Source: Paenibacillus sp. FSL H7-0331
GTDB lineage: Bacteria > Bacillota > Bacilli > Paenibacillales > NBRC-103111
Assembly (NCBI RefSeq): GCF_001956045.1
Contig: NZ_MRTH01000002.1
Location: 310,001-374,000 of the forward strand
DNA length: 64,000 nucleotides
Direction of reading: 5' to 3'
Position 1 is the stretch's first letter. Every line of letters starts with the position of its first letter. Positions 57,109-64,000 of this stretch are shown piece by piece. Below the pieces are notes generated by a model. It saw nothing but the letters and a program-made list of their open reading frames with translations. It ran no database searches and had not been told where the DNA came from. The translations under genes and the position numbers were made by a program.

Positions 57109-57867
57109 TTGCATTTATTAGCCAAGGAACATAGTATGAATCATGAAATTTCCGTATACGAGGCTACTCAGTTATATGGAGAGATAGGCAAATTTCGTTT
57201 TTTACAGTTTTCAGATCATGCTGTACAAGGTGCAATCGATTTGAATGATCCACAACGTATCGTGCTCGAATACCCGAGGGCTATTATACATATGATGAAT
57301 TTTAATCAACCGTTGTTCAATAATGTGTTCGTCATCGGACATGGAATCGGGACGATCGCGGGTCACTTTTCAGATAAGAGATTTTCAGTAGCGGAAATTG
57401 ACGAGAAGGTCGTGGAGTTAAGCAGATCGTTTTTTGGATACCTCCCCAATAATGTTGCAGTGGGAGATGGGCGTCAGCTTCTTGAGAATGAAGACAACCA
57501 TACGTTGGATTATATTATTCTGGATGCGTTTACCAAAAAGGGAACGCCGTTTCATTTCACAACGACAGATTTTTTCGAATTAACTAAGCAAAAGCTTACC
57601 AGCCAGGGAGCACTCATCATGAATTTAATGGGGAAATCGAGAAATGATAAGCTGATCAATGCCATACATACCACGCTCAGAGAAACGTATGTGTATTCAA
57701 AAGTATTTTCACTACCCGCAGAGAAGGGGACTGACATCAGGAATATGGTCGTTATTGGCAGCAATAAGCGCGTCGAATTCCAACCACGCGAAATGGCTGG
57801 TTTTGTTGAGATTGAGGTCAGTCCGGGACATATCATCCGGGATCATGATTCCAGAAGATCACTGTAG
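57109..57867 (+). CDS. Spermidine-synthase-fold protein (SAM-type Rossmann)
   Basis: This 252-residue protein has the spermidine synthase-like layout: a short N-terminal beta region (ISVYEATQLYGEIGKFRFLQFSDHAVQGAIDLNDP), nucleotide motif VFVIGHGIGTIAGHFSDKRFSVAEIDEKVVELS, DGRQLL and LDYIILDAFTKKGTPFHFTTTDFF. The polyamine synthase DSSDP catalytic motif is not present (LDAFTKKG instead), so it is probably a methyltransferase-like relative, not a true spermidine synthase. TTG 57109 is 10 nt from AAAGGAG. No polyamine gene is nearby. Confidence 0.8.
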   Translation: MHLLAKEHSMNHEISVYEATQLYGEIGKFRFLQFSDHAVQGAIDLNDPQRIVLEYPRAIIHMMNFNQPLFNNVFVIGHGIGTIAGHFSDKRFSVAEIDEKVVELSRSFFGYLPNNVAVGDGRQLLENEDNHTLDYIILDAFTKKGTPFHFTTTDFFELTKQKLTSQGALIMNLMGKSRNDKLINAIHTTLRETYVYSKVFSLPAEKGTDIRNMVVIGSNKRVEFQPREMAGFVEIEVSPGHIIRDHDSRRSL

Positions 57868-57909
57868 CAAAATGGACAACATTTAGAATTATGGATAATT
57901 GACACCTTT

Positions 57910-57934
57910 AAGATTAAAGGCGATAATCTTTTTT
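57910..57934 (+). terminator. Terminator after the spermidine-synthase-fold gene
   Basis: AAGATT pairs with AATCTT around a 9-nt loop, followed by TTTT. Confidence 0.55.
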
Positions 57935-57992
57935 GAATAGGCACAGCACCTCAATGTTGTGTAGATGAAGTTAAAATTGGCTGGATGAAGGA

Positions 57993-59201
57993 GTGTTTAC
58001 AATCGAAACGAATGGCCGCGAAATTTATGGAAGGCTGGTTACGACCGGCGAATACGTTTATGTTCAAACAATTGGCGAACGCATTCATCGTATTATTCCT
58101 GCTGAGAAACAAGAGATTGACGGAACCAAAGAGGAGCTGTGGATTGCCCCGGGTCTGATTGATTTACAAATTAATGGTTTTGCCGGCTATGATTTAAATA
58201 TGGCTGAAGCCGATTTGGAGCAGCGTGTGAAAGCGATTGGTCTCATGACAAGAGAGGTGTTGAAATCCGGTACGACATCTTTTTGTCCCACGGTGATTAC
58301 GGCCGGATTTGAACAAATTCATAGCAGCATGACAGCCATTCGATTGGCTTGTGAGCGTGACCCTTTCATTGACAGCTGTATATTGGGCATCCATCTGGAA
58401 GGGCCATATTTATCTGAGCAAGATGGACCGCGAGGCGCTCATCCCCTTGAACATGTCAAGGATCCTGATTGGGAGGAATTCTGCACTTGGCAGGAAGCTG
58501 CCGGCGGTCGGATTCGTATGGTAACTTTGGCACCGGAACGAAGTGGGGCTGTTCCCATGATTAACAAGCTTGTCCAAGCAGGAATTTTAGTATGTATCGG
58601 ACATTTTGCGGCAAGCCATGATGAAATTACGGCAGCTGTAGATGCAGGTGCAAGAATGTCGACTCATCTAGGGAACGCAGCTCATTCGCACCTGCCTAGG
58701 CATCCAAACTATATTTGGTCTCAATTAGCTGAAGAGCGTTTGATACCGAGTATCATTTCCGATGGACATCATTTGCACCCATCTGTGGTCAAAGTCATGG
58801 CGCGAGCCAAAAATAATCATATCGTGCTCGTCAGTGATGCTGTCCATCTAGCTTATATGCAGCCGGGAATTTATAAGACGCATGTAGGGGGAGAAGTCGA
58901 ATTACTTCCTTCGGGACGATTGCAAACTGTGGCTAATCCACTTGTTCTAGCAGGAGCGGCGGTCTCACTTGCGGAATGCGTGCAAAATTTTAGGCGATTT
59001 ACGCAATCTGACCTACAGACAGCTTTCAAGTTAGCTACGTTGATCCCGGCACGTCTAATAGGTGAACCGCTCATTGGTGATGTACAAACAAATGGACTTG
59101 CGGATATCCTAACGTTTACTTGGAATGAAGCCGAGGACAAGCTCAACTTGCAGACAGTTATCAAACGAGGAGAAACGATATTTTCAGCTGCGAAGACATG
59201 A
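57993..59201 (+). CDS. N-acetylglucosamine-6-phosphate deacetylase-like amidohydrolase (NagA family)
   Basis: This 402-residue metal-dependent amidohydrolase shows APGLIDLQINGFAGYDLN, HLEGPYLS (metal Glu), IGHFAASHDE and STHLGNAAHSHLPRHPN (metal His), DGHHLHPSVVK and the catalytic Asp in VLVSDAVHLA. NagA removes the acetyl group from GlcNAc-6-P. THLGNAAH differs from the usual THLFNAM, and there is no NagB or PTS gene nearby, so the true substrate may be a related N-acetyl sugar. The GTG at 57993 overlaps the GAAGGAG site and is an uncertain start. It ends at a strong terminator. Confidence 0.82.
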   Translation: MFTIETNGREIYGRLVTTGEYVYVQTIGERIHRIIPAEKQEIDGTKEELWIAPGLIDLQINGFAGYDLNMAEADLEQRVKAIGLMTREVLKSGTTSFCPTVITAGFEQIHSSMTAIRLACERDPFIDSCILGIHLEGPYLSEQDGPRGAHPLEHVKDPDWEEFCTWQEAAGGRIRMVTLAPERSGAVPMINKLVQAGILVCIGHFAASHDEITAAVDAGARMSTHLGNAAHSHLPRHPNYIWSQLAEERLIPSIISDGHHLHPSVVKVMARAKNNHIVLVSDAVHLAYMQPGIYKTHVGGEVELLPSGRLQTVANPLVLAGAAVSLAECVQNFRRFTQSDLQTAFKLATLIPARLIGEPLIGDVQTNGLADILTFTWNEAEDKLNLQTVIKRGETIFSAAKT

Positions 59202-59254
59202 TGAATTTGTAAAAAACATCTTATTGACGAACAACAACATAAGAGCTATAATTT

Positions 59255-59303
59255 CTAATTGAAACGGTTCAAATATGAGTGACTGTTTCAATTAGTTTTT
59301 TTT
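59255..59303 (+). terminator. Terminator after the NagA-like gene
   Basis: CTAATTGAAAC (59255-59265) pairs perfectly with GTTTCAATTAG (59285-59295), followed by TTTTTTTT. Confidence 0.85.
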
Positions 59304-59554
59304 GTATAGAGGGTACCTTTTTTATTTAATTCATTTTGTAAACGCTTACGGTTTGGCTTTACTTTTTGGAAAATCATTATGATTAACCATGCATACACAA
59401 CAAACACAACAACATCTCGATATAAGTCACTCATTATGTTATTTGTATGTTATATATTTGCTAAAATAAAATTAATTATTGCATTTTTTCGAGATTTAAT
59501 GTTATTATAACTAACATAAAAGTTTCAACTTAAGAAATATTATTTTTTAAATAA

Positions 59555-59574
59555 AATTTGAACCGGTTCAAATT
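59555..59574. promoter_or_regulatory. Perfect 20-bp palindrome, LacI-type operator candidate
   Basis: AATTTGAACCGGTTCAAATT is a perfect palindrome with a central CG, the style of LacI/GalR-family operators. It lies about 150 nt upstream of the solute-binding gene. No LacI gene is in the window. Confidence 0.75.
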
Positions 59575-59726
59575 ATTTGACCGTCTCAATATATCATGTA
59601 TTCAGAAAAAGGAGATGTGATCCAGAGCTGAGATGAGCAGCGTACACCGTGTTCGGTACCTTAGTTTCATCGTATCTGGAAGTGCCGGAAGTTGGTTACA
59701 CCAATAACTTAGAGGAGTGGTCGTAA

Positions 59727-61058
59727 ATGGCATCTAAAAAATTAGTTTCTGGTGGTCTCGCAGGCATGTTGGTTTTAACAGCTATGCTGTCCGCATGTTC
59801 TAGCTCAAGTAATACTTCAACTGGAGGAGCTGCTCAGCCTGGCACAAGCGCCGCCGACGGAAAGGCAGTAAGCTTGTCGATCTGGACAGGGTGGCCTGAA
59901 CTGGACCCATTTTTCAAAAAAATGGCTGATGACTACAAAAAAACAAAACCCAACGTTTCGATCGAAATCTCTTCATTCCCGCTTCGCGATTACGAAAAGA
60001 AAGTAGCAGCGGCTCTGCCATCCAAAAGTGCTGCAGATATTCTTCCATTAAATCCAAACCTGGCGCTTCGCTACATTGAAGGCAAAATGCTGCAAACCAC
60101 CCCGGATGATCTGGTGAAACAAAATAACTCAGGAATTCATCAAAAATTAATCGTGGATACGACAGTAGTCGGTGGCAAGTCATACGGCGTACCCTCCTTC
60201 ATGGGCTCCGGTGCCATTTATTATAATAAAGATATGTTGAAGGAAGCGGGCCTTACAGAACCACCAACCGTAGATAACTTGCTGGATTATGCACAAAAGC
60301 TGGCAAAACGTGACGCTTCCGGGAACCTCGAACGTGCGGGCATGAGTCTTCGTCTTAGTGGTGGGGGCAGCGGTACCGGGGAGAAGTTCTGGAATATATT
60401 AGCACAGCGCGGAGGCAGTATCGTTAAAGAAGTATCGCCTGGCAAATTCAAAGCTGATTATAACACGGAAGCTGGATATCAGACCTTGAAGCTGTACGTA
60501 GATATGGTGCATAAGTTTAAAACAGACGACCCGAAGGTAAAGCACGATACGGAAGCCTTCCAGACAAAAGCGGCAGCATTTTATATTCGTGAATCCAATG
60601 TGATCGCAGATACCAAGAAAAAAGCACCTGATTTGAACTATGATGCGGCTCCGTTGAAAGCGAATGTTATCAGCTTGATCAATTATTATGTTTCCAGTAC
60701 AGATAAGGCCAAAGCAGATGCTGCATGGGATTTTATTCGCTTCGTTACCAAGCCTGAGAATCATAAGCAAATGGTTGCAATGAGTGGCTGGCTGCCACCG
60801 CGTGACGATTTGGATCTGAATGATTTGTACAAGGAATACCCGCAATACAAAGCGTTTTTTACAAAACAGGAATTACAGATGTACCCGGCCATTGCCGAGT
60901 TTGATGAAATTTTGACCAAGTTTGCAGACCGTATCGCAACGAAAGGTTTCACCGATCCGTCATTCGTGGATAACCCTGATAAGATGAAGGCTTTCCTGAA
61001 TGAAGCGGCCAAAGAAACGAACGACATTTTGAAAAAAGCAGGTCATCTGGCTGAATAA
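59727..61058 (+). CDS. Sugar ABC transporter substrate-binding lipoprotein
   Basis: The 443-residue protein has a lipoprotein signal ending LSACSSS (Cys about residue 24), a Ser/Gly linker, and a family 1 sugar-binding fold (VSLSIWTGWPELDPFFKKMADDYKK, SYGVPSFMGSGAIYYNKDMLKEAGL, WDFIRFVTKPENHKQM). It starts an operon with a Gfo/Idh/MocA dehydrogenase, a DegT aminotransferase and a TIM-barrel isomerase. The matching permeases are not in the window. The ATG follows AGAGGAGTGG. It is probably controlled through the palindrome at 59555. Confidence 0.92.
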   Translation: MASKKLVSGGLAGMLVLTAMLSACSSSSNTSTGGAAQPGTSAADGKAVSLSIWTGWPELDPFFKKMADDYKKTKPNVSIEISSFPLRDYEKKVAAALPSKSAADILPLNPNLALRYIEGKMLQTTPDDLVKQNNSGIHQKLIVDTTVVGGKSYGVPSFMGSGAIYYNKDMLKEAGLTEPPTVDNLLDYAQKLAKRDASGNLERAGMSLRLSGGGSGTGEKFWNILAQRGGSIVKEVSPGKFKADYNTEAGYQTLKLYVDMVHKFKTDDPKVKHDTEAFQTKAAAFYIRESNVIADTKKKAPDLNYDAAPLKANVISLINYYVSSTDKAKADAAWDFIRFVTKPENHKQMVAMSGWLPPRDDLDLNDLYKEYPQYKAFFTKQELQMYPAIAEFDEILTKFADRIATKGFTDPSFVDNPDKMKAFLNEAAKETNDILKKAGHLAE

Positions 61059-61123
61059 GCAATTAAAAACAGCATGCTTACCCGGTTATGTAGGCCGGGT
61101 AGGTTGCAACATGAGGTGATAAT

Positions 61124-62158
61124 ATGCCCGATACAATCAGATTCGCCATTGTGGGTGCAGGAAGTATAGCAAGGCATCATGCCGAATCGATCCGTCGACA
61201 TCCCGATGCACAATTAGTGGCCATTGCTGATAATAGCTTGGATAGAGCTCAAGCATTGGCAGAAGAGGCGGGCTCGACCCCTCAATTGTTCACCGATTAT
61301 GAGGAGCTGCTGAAGCTTGCGGACATTGATGTTGTCTGTGTATGTACGCCAAGCGGTGCACACAGTGAGGTGACTATTGCTGCAGCGCAAGCAGGCAAAC
61401 ACGTTCTTTGCGAAAAACCGCTGGATATTCATGCTGATGGTATGACTGCCATGATTAACGCTTGTCGTGAACATGATGTGAAGCTGGGTTGTGTATTTCA
61501 AAGACGCTTAATGCCGGCTATGCTGCATGCTCATAAGGCGATACGAGAAGGCAAGATAGGCAGACCGGTGCTTGGCAATGCGTATTTGAAATATTACCGG
61601 AGTCCCGAATATTACAAGAGCGGCGGTTGGCGTGGAACCTGGAAGCTTGATGGAGGCGGCGCTTTGATGAACCAAGGTGTTCACGGTGTGGACCTCATCC
61701 AGTACCTGATGGGTGATGTTGAGTCGGTTTTCGCGTATTCCGCAGCGCTGTCAAGGGAAATTGAGGTAGAAGATACAGCTGTCGTGGCATTGAAATATAA
61801 AAGTGGTGCGTTCGGCATCATCCAGGGCACAACCTCGGTATATCCGGGCCAGGAAACAAGATTTGAGCTGCACGGAGACCAAGGCACCATCGAGTTCGGA
61901 GACGAGGGGATCAAGCAGTGGATTTTCAAGGGGCAGGAAGAACCGGCTCCGCAGTATGAAGATACATTGGGTCTGTCGTCGAGCAGTAATCCGTCGCAAA
62001 TTTCCACAGCCGGTCATTACTTTTACGTTGACGATATGATACAGGCCATCCGGGATAACCGTGAGCCGCATGTAAATGGAGAAGAAGCAAGGAAACCGGT
62101 TGATTTGATACTTGCGATTTACGAGTCGGCGAGGCTCGGTAAAGAAATCAAGTTATAG
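61124..62158 (+). CDS. Gfo/Idh/MocA family oxidoreductase
   Basis: This 344-residue NAD(P)-dependent sugar or inositol dehydrogenase has the N-terminal Rossmann motif IVGAGSIARHHAESIR, the family EKP motif VLCEKPLDIH and a C-terminal domain. The latter contains GGGALMNQGVHGVDLIQYLMGDVESV (catalytic His in GVHGVDL) and GDQGTIEF. The usual role is oxidation of a sugar or cyclitol hydroxyl to a ketone. The next gene is an aminotransferase that would use such a ketone. The ATG follows GAGGTGATAAT; the gap to the upstream gene is 65 nt. Confidence 0.92.
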   Translation: MPDTIRFAIVGAGSIARHHAESIRRHPDAQLVAIADNSLDRAQALAEEAGSTPQLFTDYEELLKLADIDVVCVCTPSGAHSEVTIAAAQAGKHVLCEKPLDIHADGMTAMINACREHDVKLGCVFQRRLMPAMLHAHKAIREGKIGRPVLGNAYLKYYRSPEYYKSGGWRGTWKLDGGGALMNQGVHGVDLIQYLMGDVESVFAYSAALSREIEVEDTAVVALKYKSGAFGIIQGTTSVYPGQETRFELHGDQGTIEFGDEGIKQWIFKGQEEPAPQYEDTLGLSSSSNPSQISTAGHYFYVDDMIQAIRDNREPHVNGEEARKPVDLILAIYESARLGKEIKL

Positions 62159-62214
62159 CCTTTGTTAATGAAGTCTTCTTGTACTCATGAGAATTTCTTA
62201 AGGAGCGAACGAAA

Positions 62215-63405
62215 ATGACCCATTTAGCAATAGACGGAGGAACACCTGTCAGAACGAAAGCTTTCCCGGAGTGGCCGATTTTTGACAATCTGGAGGAACG
62301 GCTGCTGCTTGAGGTACTGCATTCGGGTCAATGGGGAGGAGCCAATCGCAACAAGCTGCCCGAAGCCGAAAAGCTGTTTGCCGAGCTTCATGATGCCAAG
62401 CATGCAGTAACGGTTGTGAATGGTACCGTAGCTATTACGGTAGCGCTTCAAGCCGCTGGTGTCGAGCCGGGGGATGAGGTTATCGTGCCTCCATACACAT
62501 TTTACGCTACAGCTGCAGCACCGCTGATGTTTGGTGCGATTCCGGTATTCGCGGATGTGGAAGAGAACACCTTGCTTATCGATCCTGACAAAGTGGAAGC
62601 CTTGATCACTCCAAGGACTAAAGCGATCATACCGGTTCACATCGGTGGGGCTGTGGCTAACATGACGAAGCTTAAAGCCATCGCGGATAAACACGGTTTG
62701 CGAATCCTTGAGGATGCGGCGCAAGCGGTGGGCGCCCGCTATAATGGTGCAGGTGTAGGGACGATTGGCGATTTGGGCACATTCAGCTTCCAGTCCTCCA
62801 AGAATATTAACTCCGGTGAAGGCGGAATGATTCTAACCAACAATGAGGAATTGGCAGATAAGGCCTGGTCTTTGATCAACGCAGGACGTATTCGTAAAGG
62901 TGAATGGTATCAGCACGAGGTCGTAGGCTGGAATCTGCGCATGACAGAATTTCAAGCGGCTATTCTTATCGGTCAGCTCAGCAGAATGGAACAGCAAATG
63001 GTCACTCGCGAAAAGAATGCGCGCCTGTTGAACGAAATGCTGCGGGATATTGATGGTATTCGTACGCTGGATGCAGATCCGCAAATAACGCGGCACGCCT
63101 ATCACCTGTATATTTTTAAAATGCATCAGGAACTGGCCGAGAAGCTCAGTAAACGTGAATTTTGCCAAAAACTCAATGCGGAAGGCATTCCCGTTCATGA
63201 AGGTTATGTCGCATTGAACCAGAACCGGGCGATTTCCGAGGCCGTATACAAATTGACAGGAACAGCTCGTCATGATTCTTGCCCGATTGCTGAACGAGCG
63301 TGTGAGAAAGAAGCGATGTGGCTGGCGCAAAATGTTTTGTTAGGAAATGAACAAGACATGGAAGATATTGCAAAGGCAATCCGAAAGGTCGTACAATCGG
63401 TTTAG
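62215..63405 (+). CDS. DegT/DnrJ/EryC1/StrS family PLP aminotransferase
   Basis: This 396-residue sugar aminotransferase has the start LAIDGGTPVRTKAFPEWP, SGQWGG, VNGTVAITVALQAAGVEPGDEVIVPPYTFYATA, EDAAQAVGARY and PLP Lys in SFQSSKNINSGEGG, then GWNLRMTEFQAAI. These enzymes exchange a keto group and an amino group on sugars or cyclitols (the StrS, scyllo-inosose and kanosamine types). With the dehydrogenase upstream it could make or break an amino sugar. The ATG follows TTAAGGAGCGAACGAAA. Confidence 0.92.
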   Translation: MTHLAIDGGTPVRTKAFPEWPIFDNLEERLLLEVLHSGQWGGANRNKLPEAEKLFAELHDAKHAVTVVNGTVAITVALQAAGVEPGDEVIVPPYTFYATAAAPLMFGAIPVFADVEENTLLIDPDKVEALITPRTKAIIPVHIGGAVANMTKLKAIADKHGLRILEDAAQAVGARYNGAGVGTIGDLGTFSFQSSKNINSGEGGMILTNNEELADKAWSLINAGRIRKGEWYQHEVVGWNLRMTEFQAAILIGQLSRMEQQMVTREKNARLLNEMLRDIDGIRTLDADPQITRHAYHLYIFKMHQELAEKLSKREFCQKLNAEGIPVHEGYVALNQNRAISEAVYKLTGTARHDSCPIAERACEKEAMWLAQNVLLGNEQDMEDIAKAIRKVVQSV

Positions 63406-63436
63406 TTCCTGTGAAGAAATGGAGGTTCAAAACCGT

Positions 63437-64000
63437 ATGATATGGAATCGTGTGGGTGTATTAACTGATGAGGTGTCTCCTCATTTGGAGGAAGCGCTCG
63501 ATTGGATTGTAGATAATCAACTGAAGCATGTGGAAATCAGGTCAGTGGACGGGCGTAATATTATGAATGTACCGGACGAGGCATTGGTAAATATACGACA
63601 TGAAGTAGAACGACGGGAGCTGTTTGTTTCCGCGATAGCCTCCCCTGTATTCAAATGCTCGCTGGACCCGGAACGCCAGGTTTCAACGGGTGACACGTTT
63701 GGTCAGCAGGAAGAAGACATTGAGGAGCATCACCGAAAGCTGCTGCAAGCAATCCGAATTGCCAAACAACTGGGTACAACAAGAATTCGCATTTTTTCAT
63801 TTTGGCGCGAACAGGACCCCTTGCGTTATGAAGCAGACATTATCCTTCATCTGAAGAGAGCGGCAGCGATAGCCGAGCAGGAGAACGTGACCTTGCTTCT
63901 GGAGAATGAGCCTTCATGCAACGGCGGATATGCCGAGGAGGTAGGCCGCCTTGTGCGTGGTGTGAACTCCCGAGCACTTCAAGTGCTTTGGGACCCGGGC
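63437..64000 (+). CDS. Sugar phosphate isomerase/epimerase-like TIM barrel (truncated by window edge)
   Basis: The frame from ATG 63437 is open to the last base (188 residues). It shows the AP-endonuclease-2/xylose-isomerase-like barrel: GVLTDEVSPHLEEALDWIVDN, HVEIRSVDGRNI, TRIRIFSFWRE, LLLENEPSCNGGYAEE and VLWDPG, which hold the conserved metal-ligand residues of IolE/IolI-type enzymes. TGGAGG lies 11 nt before the start. It continues the sugar operon; the C-terminal part and later genes are outside the window. Confidence 0.85.
   Translation, partial: MIWNRVGVLTDEVSPHLEEALDWIVDNQLKHVEIRSVDGRNIMNVPDEALVNIRHEVERRELFVSAIASPVFKCSLDPERQVSTGDTFGQQEEDIEEHHRKLLQAIRIAKQLGTTRIRIFSFWREQDPLRYEADIILHLKRAAAIAEQENVTLLLENEPSCNGGYAEEVGRLVRGVNSRALQVLWDPG

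Larger units (their letters stand above)
59202..59726. other. 525-bp regulatory gap upstream of the sugar-binding operon
   Basis: No gene is seen. It holds the terminator of the NagA-like gene (59255-59303), a very AT-rich stretch (about 59390-59550), the perfect palindrome at 59555 and a 5-prime leader to the ribosome site AGAGGAG before 59727. Confidence 0.7.

Noticed and set aside
57109..57867. True spermidine synthase (speE)
   Set aside because: The catalytic DSSDP-type motif is replaced by LDAFTKKG and no polyamine gene is near.

Overview
The window looks like a chromosome segment of an aerobic, spore-forming, low-to-mid GC Firmicute, most likely Paenibacillus or a close relative. Supporting signs are a GerA/GerB/GerC spore-germination operon, an S-layer-homology protein, YesN-type AraC regulators beside LplA/LplB/LplC-type transporters, strong AGGAGG ribosome sites with frequent TTG/GTG starts, and Rho-independent terminators after most units. 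I see no rRNA, tRNA, CRISPR array, phage or insertion sequence.

Layout. 0-2.3 kb: end of an unknown gene, a TerD-type tellurium/stress protein and a small alarmone synthetase (relP). 2.3-5.4 kb: NAD salvage operon pncA-nadE-pncB behind a long structured leader. 5.6-11.4 kb: a giant soluble hybrid histidine kinase with nine tandem 92-residue HAMP-like units. 11.5-16.6 kb: pxpB-pxpC (KipI/KipA family), a DUF1697 protein, a LysR regulator divergent from a short-chain dehydrogenase, and a DMT exporter. 16.7-23.1 kb: a membrane AraC regulator, a solute-binding lipoprotein, two permeases and a small AraC protein. 23.2-25.0 kb: a GC-rich MerR/aldo-keto reductase cassette between two 16-bp direct repeats. 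25.2-29.2 kb: SLH-PrcB protein, GNAT, DUF423, MFS and a small repeat protein. 29.3-34.4 kb: an orphan trpB-trpA pair with a SorC regulator, a FadR-type regulator and an MFS transporter. 35-36.7 kb: MarR and MFS. 36.8-42.2 kb: an RlmN-like methyltransferase and a germinant-receptor operon. 42.3-43.3 kb: a metal exporter behind an attenuator-like leader.

The most interesting region is 43.3-48.5 kb. A small two-HX13H (bis-heme type) membrane protein, an FMN_bind-ApbE-RnfD/NqrB operon and an OmpR-type two-component system form three transcription units. Each carries the same direct repeat TTTCAT-N5-TTTCAT exactly 10 nt upstream of its -10 box. I read this as a compact extracytoplasmic flavin electron-transfer system controlled by its own two-component system.

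After that come a bicupin oxalate decarboxylase with an altered active-site lid, a YtrA-type GntR/ABC transporter operon, small secreted and cytosolic proteins, a serine hydrolase, a VOC protein, a spermidine-synthase-fold protein and a NagA-like deacetylase. The window closes with a sugar-binding lipoprotein, a Gfo/Idh/MocA dehydrogenase, a DegT-type aminotransferase and a truncated TIM-barrel isomerase, behind a perfect 20-bp palindrome. That set suggests uptake and remodelling of an amino sugar or aminocyclitol.
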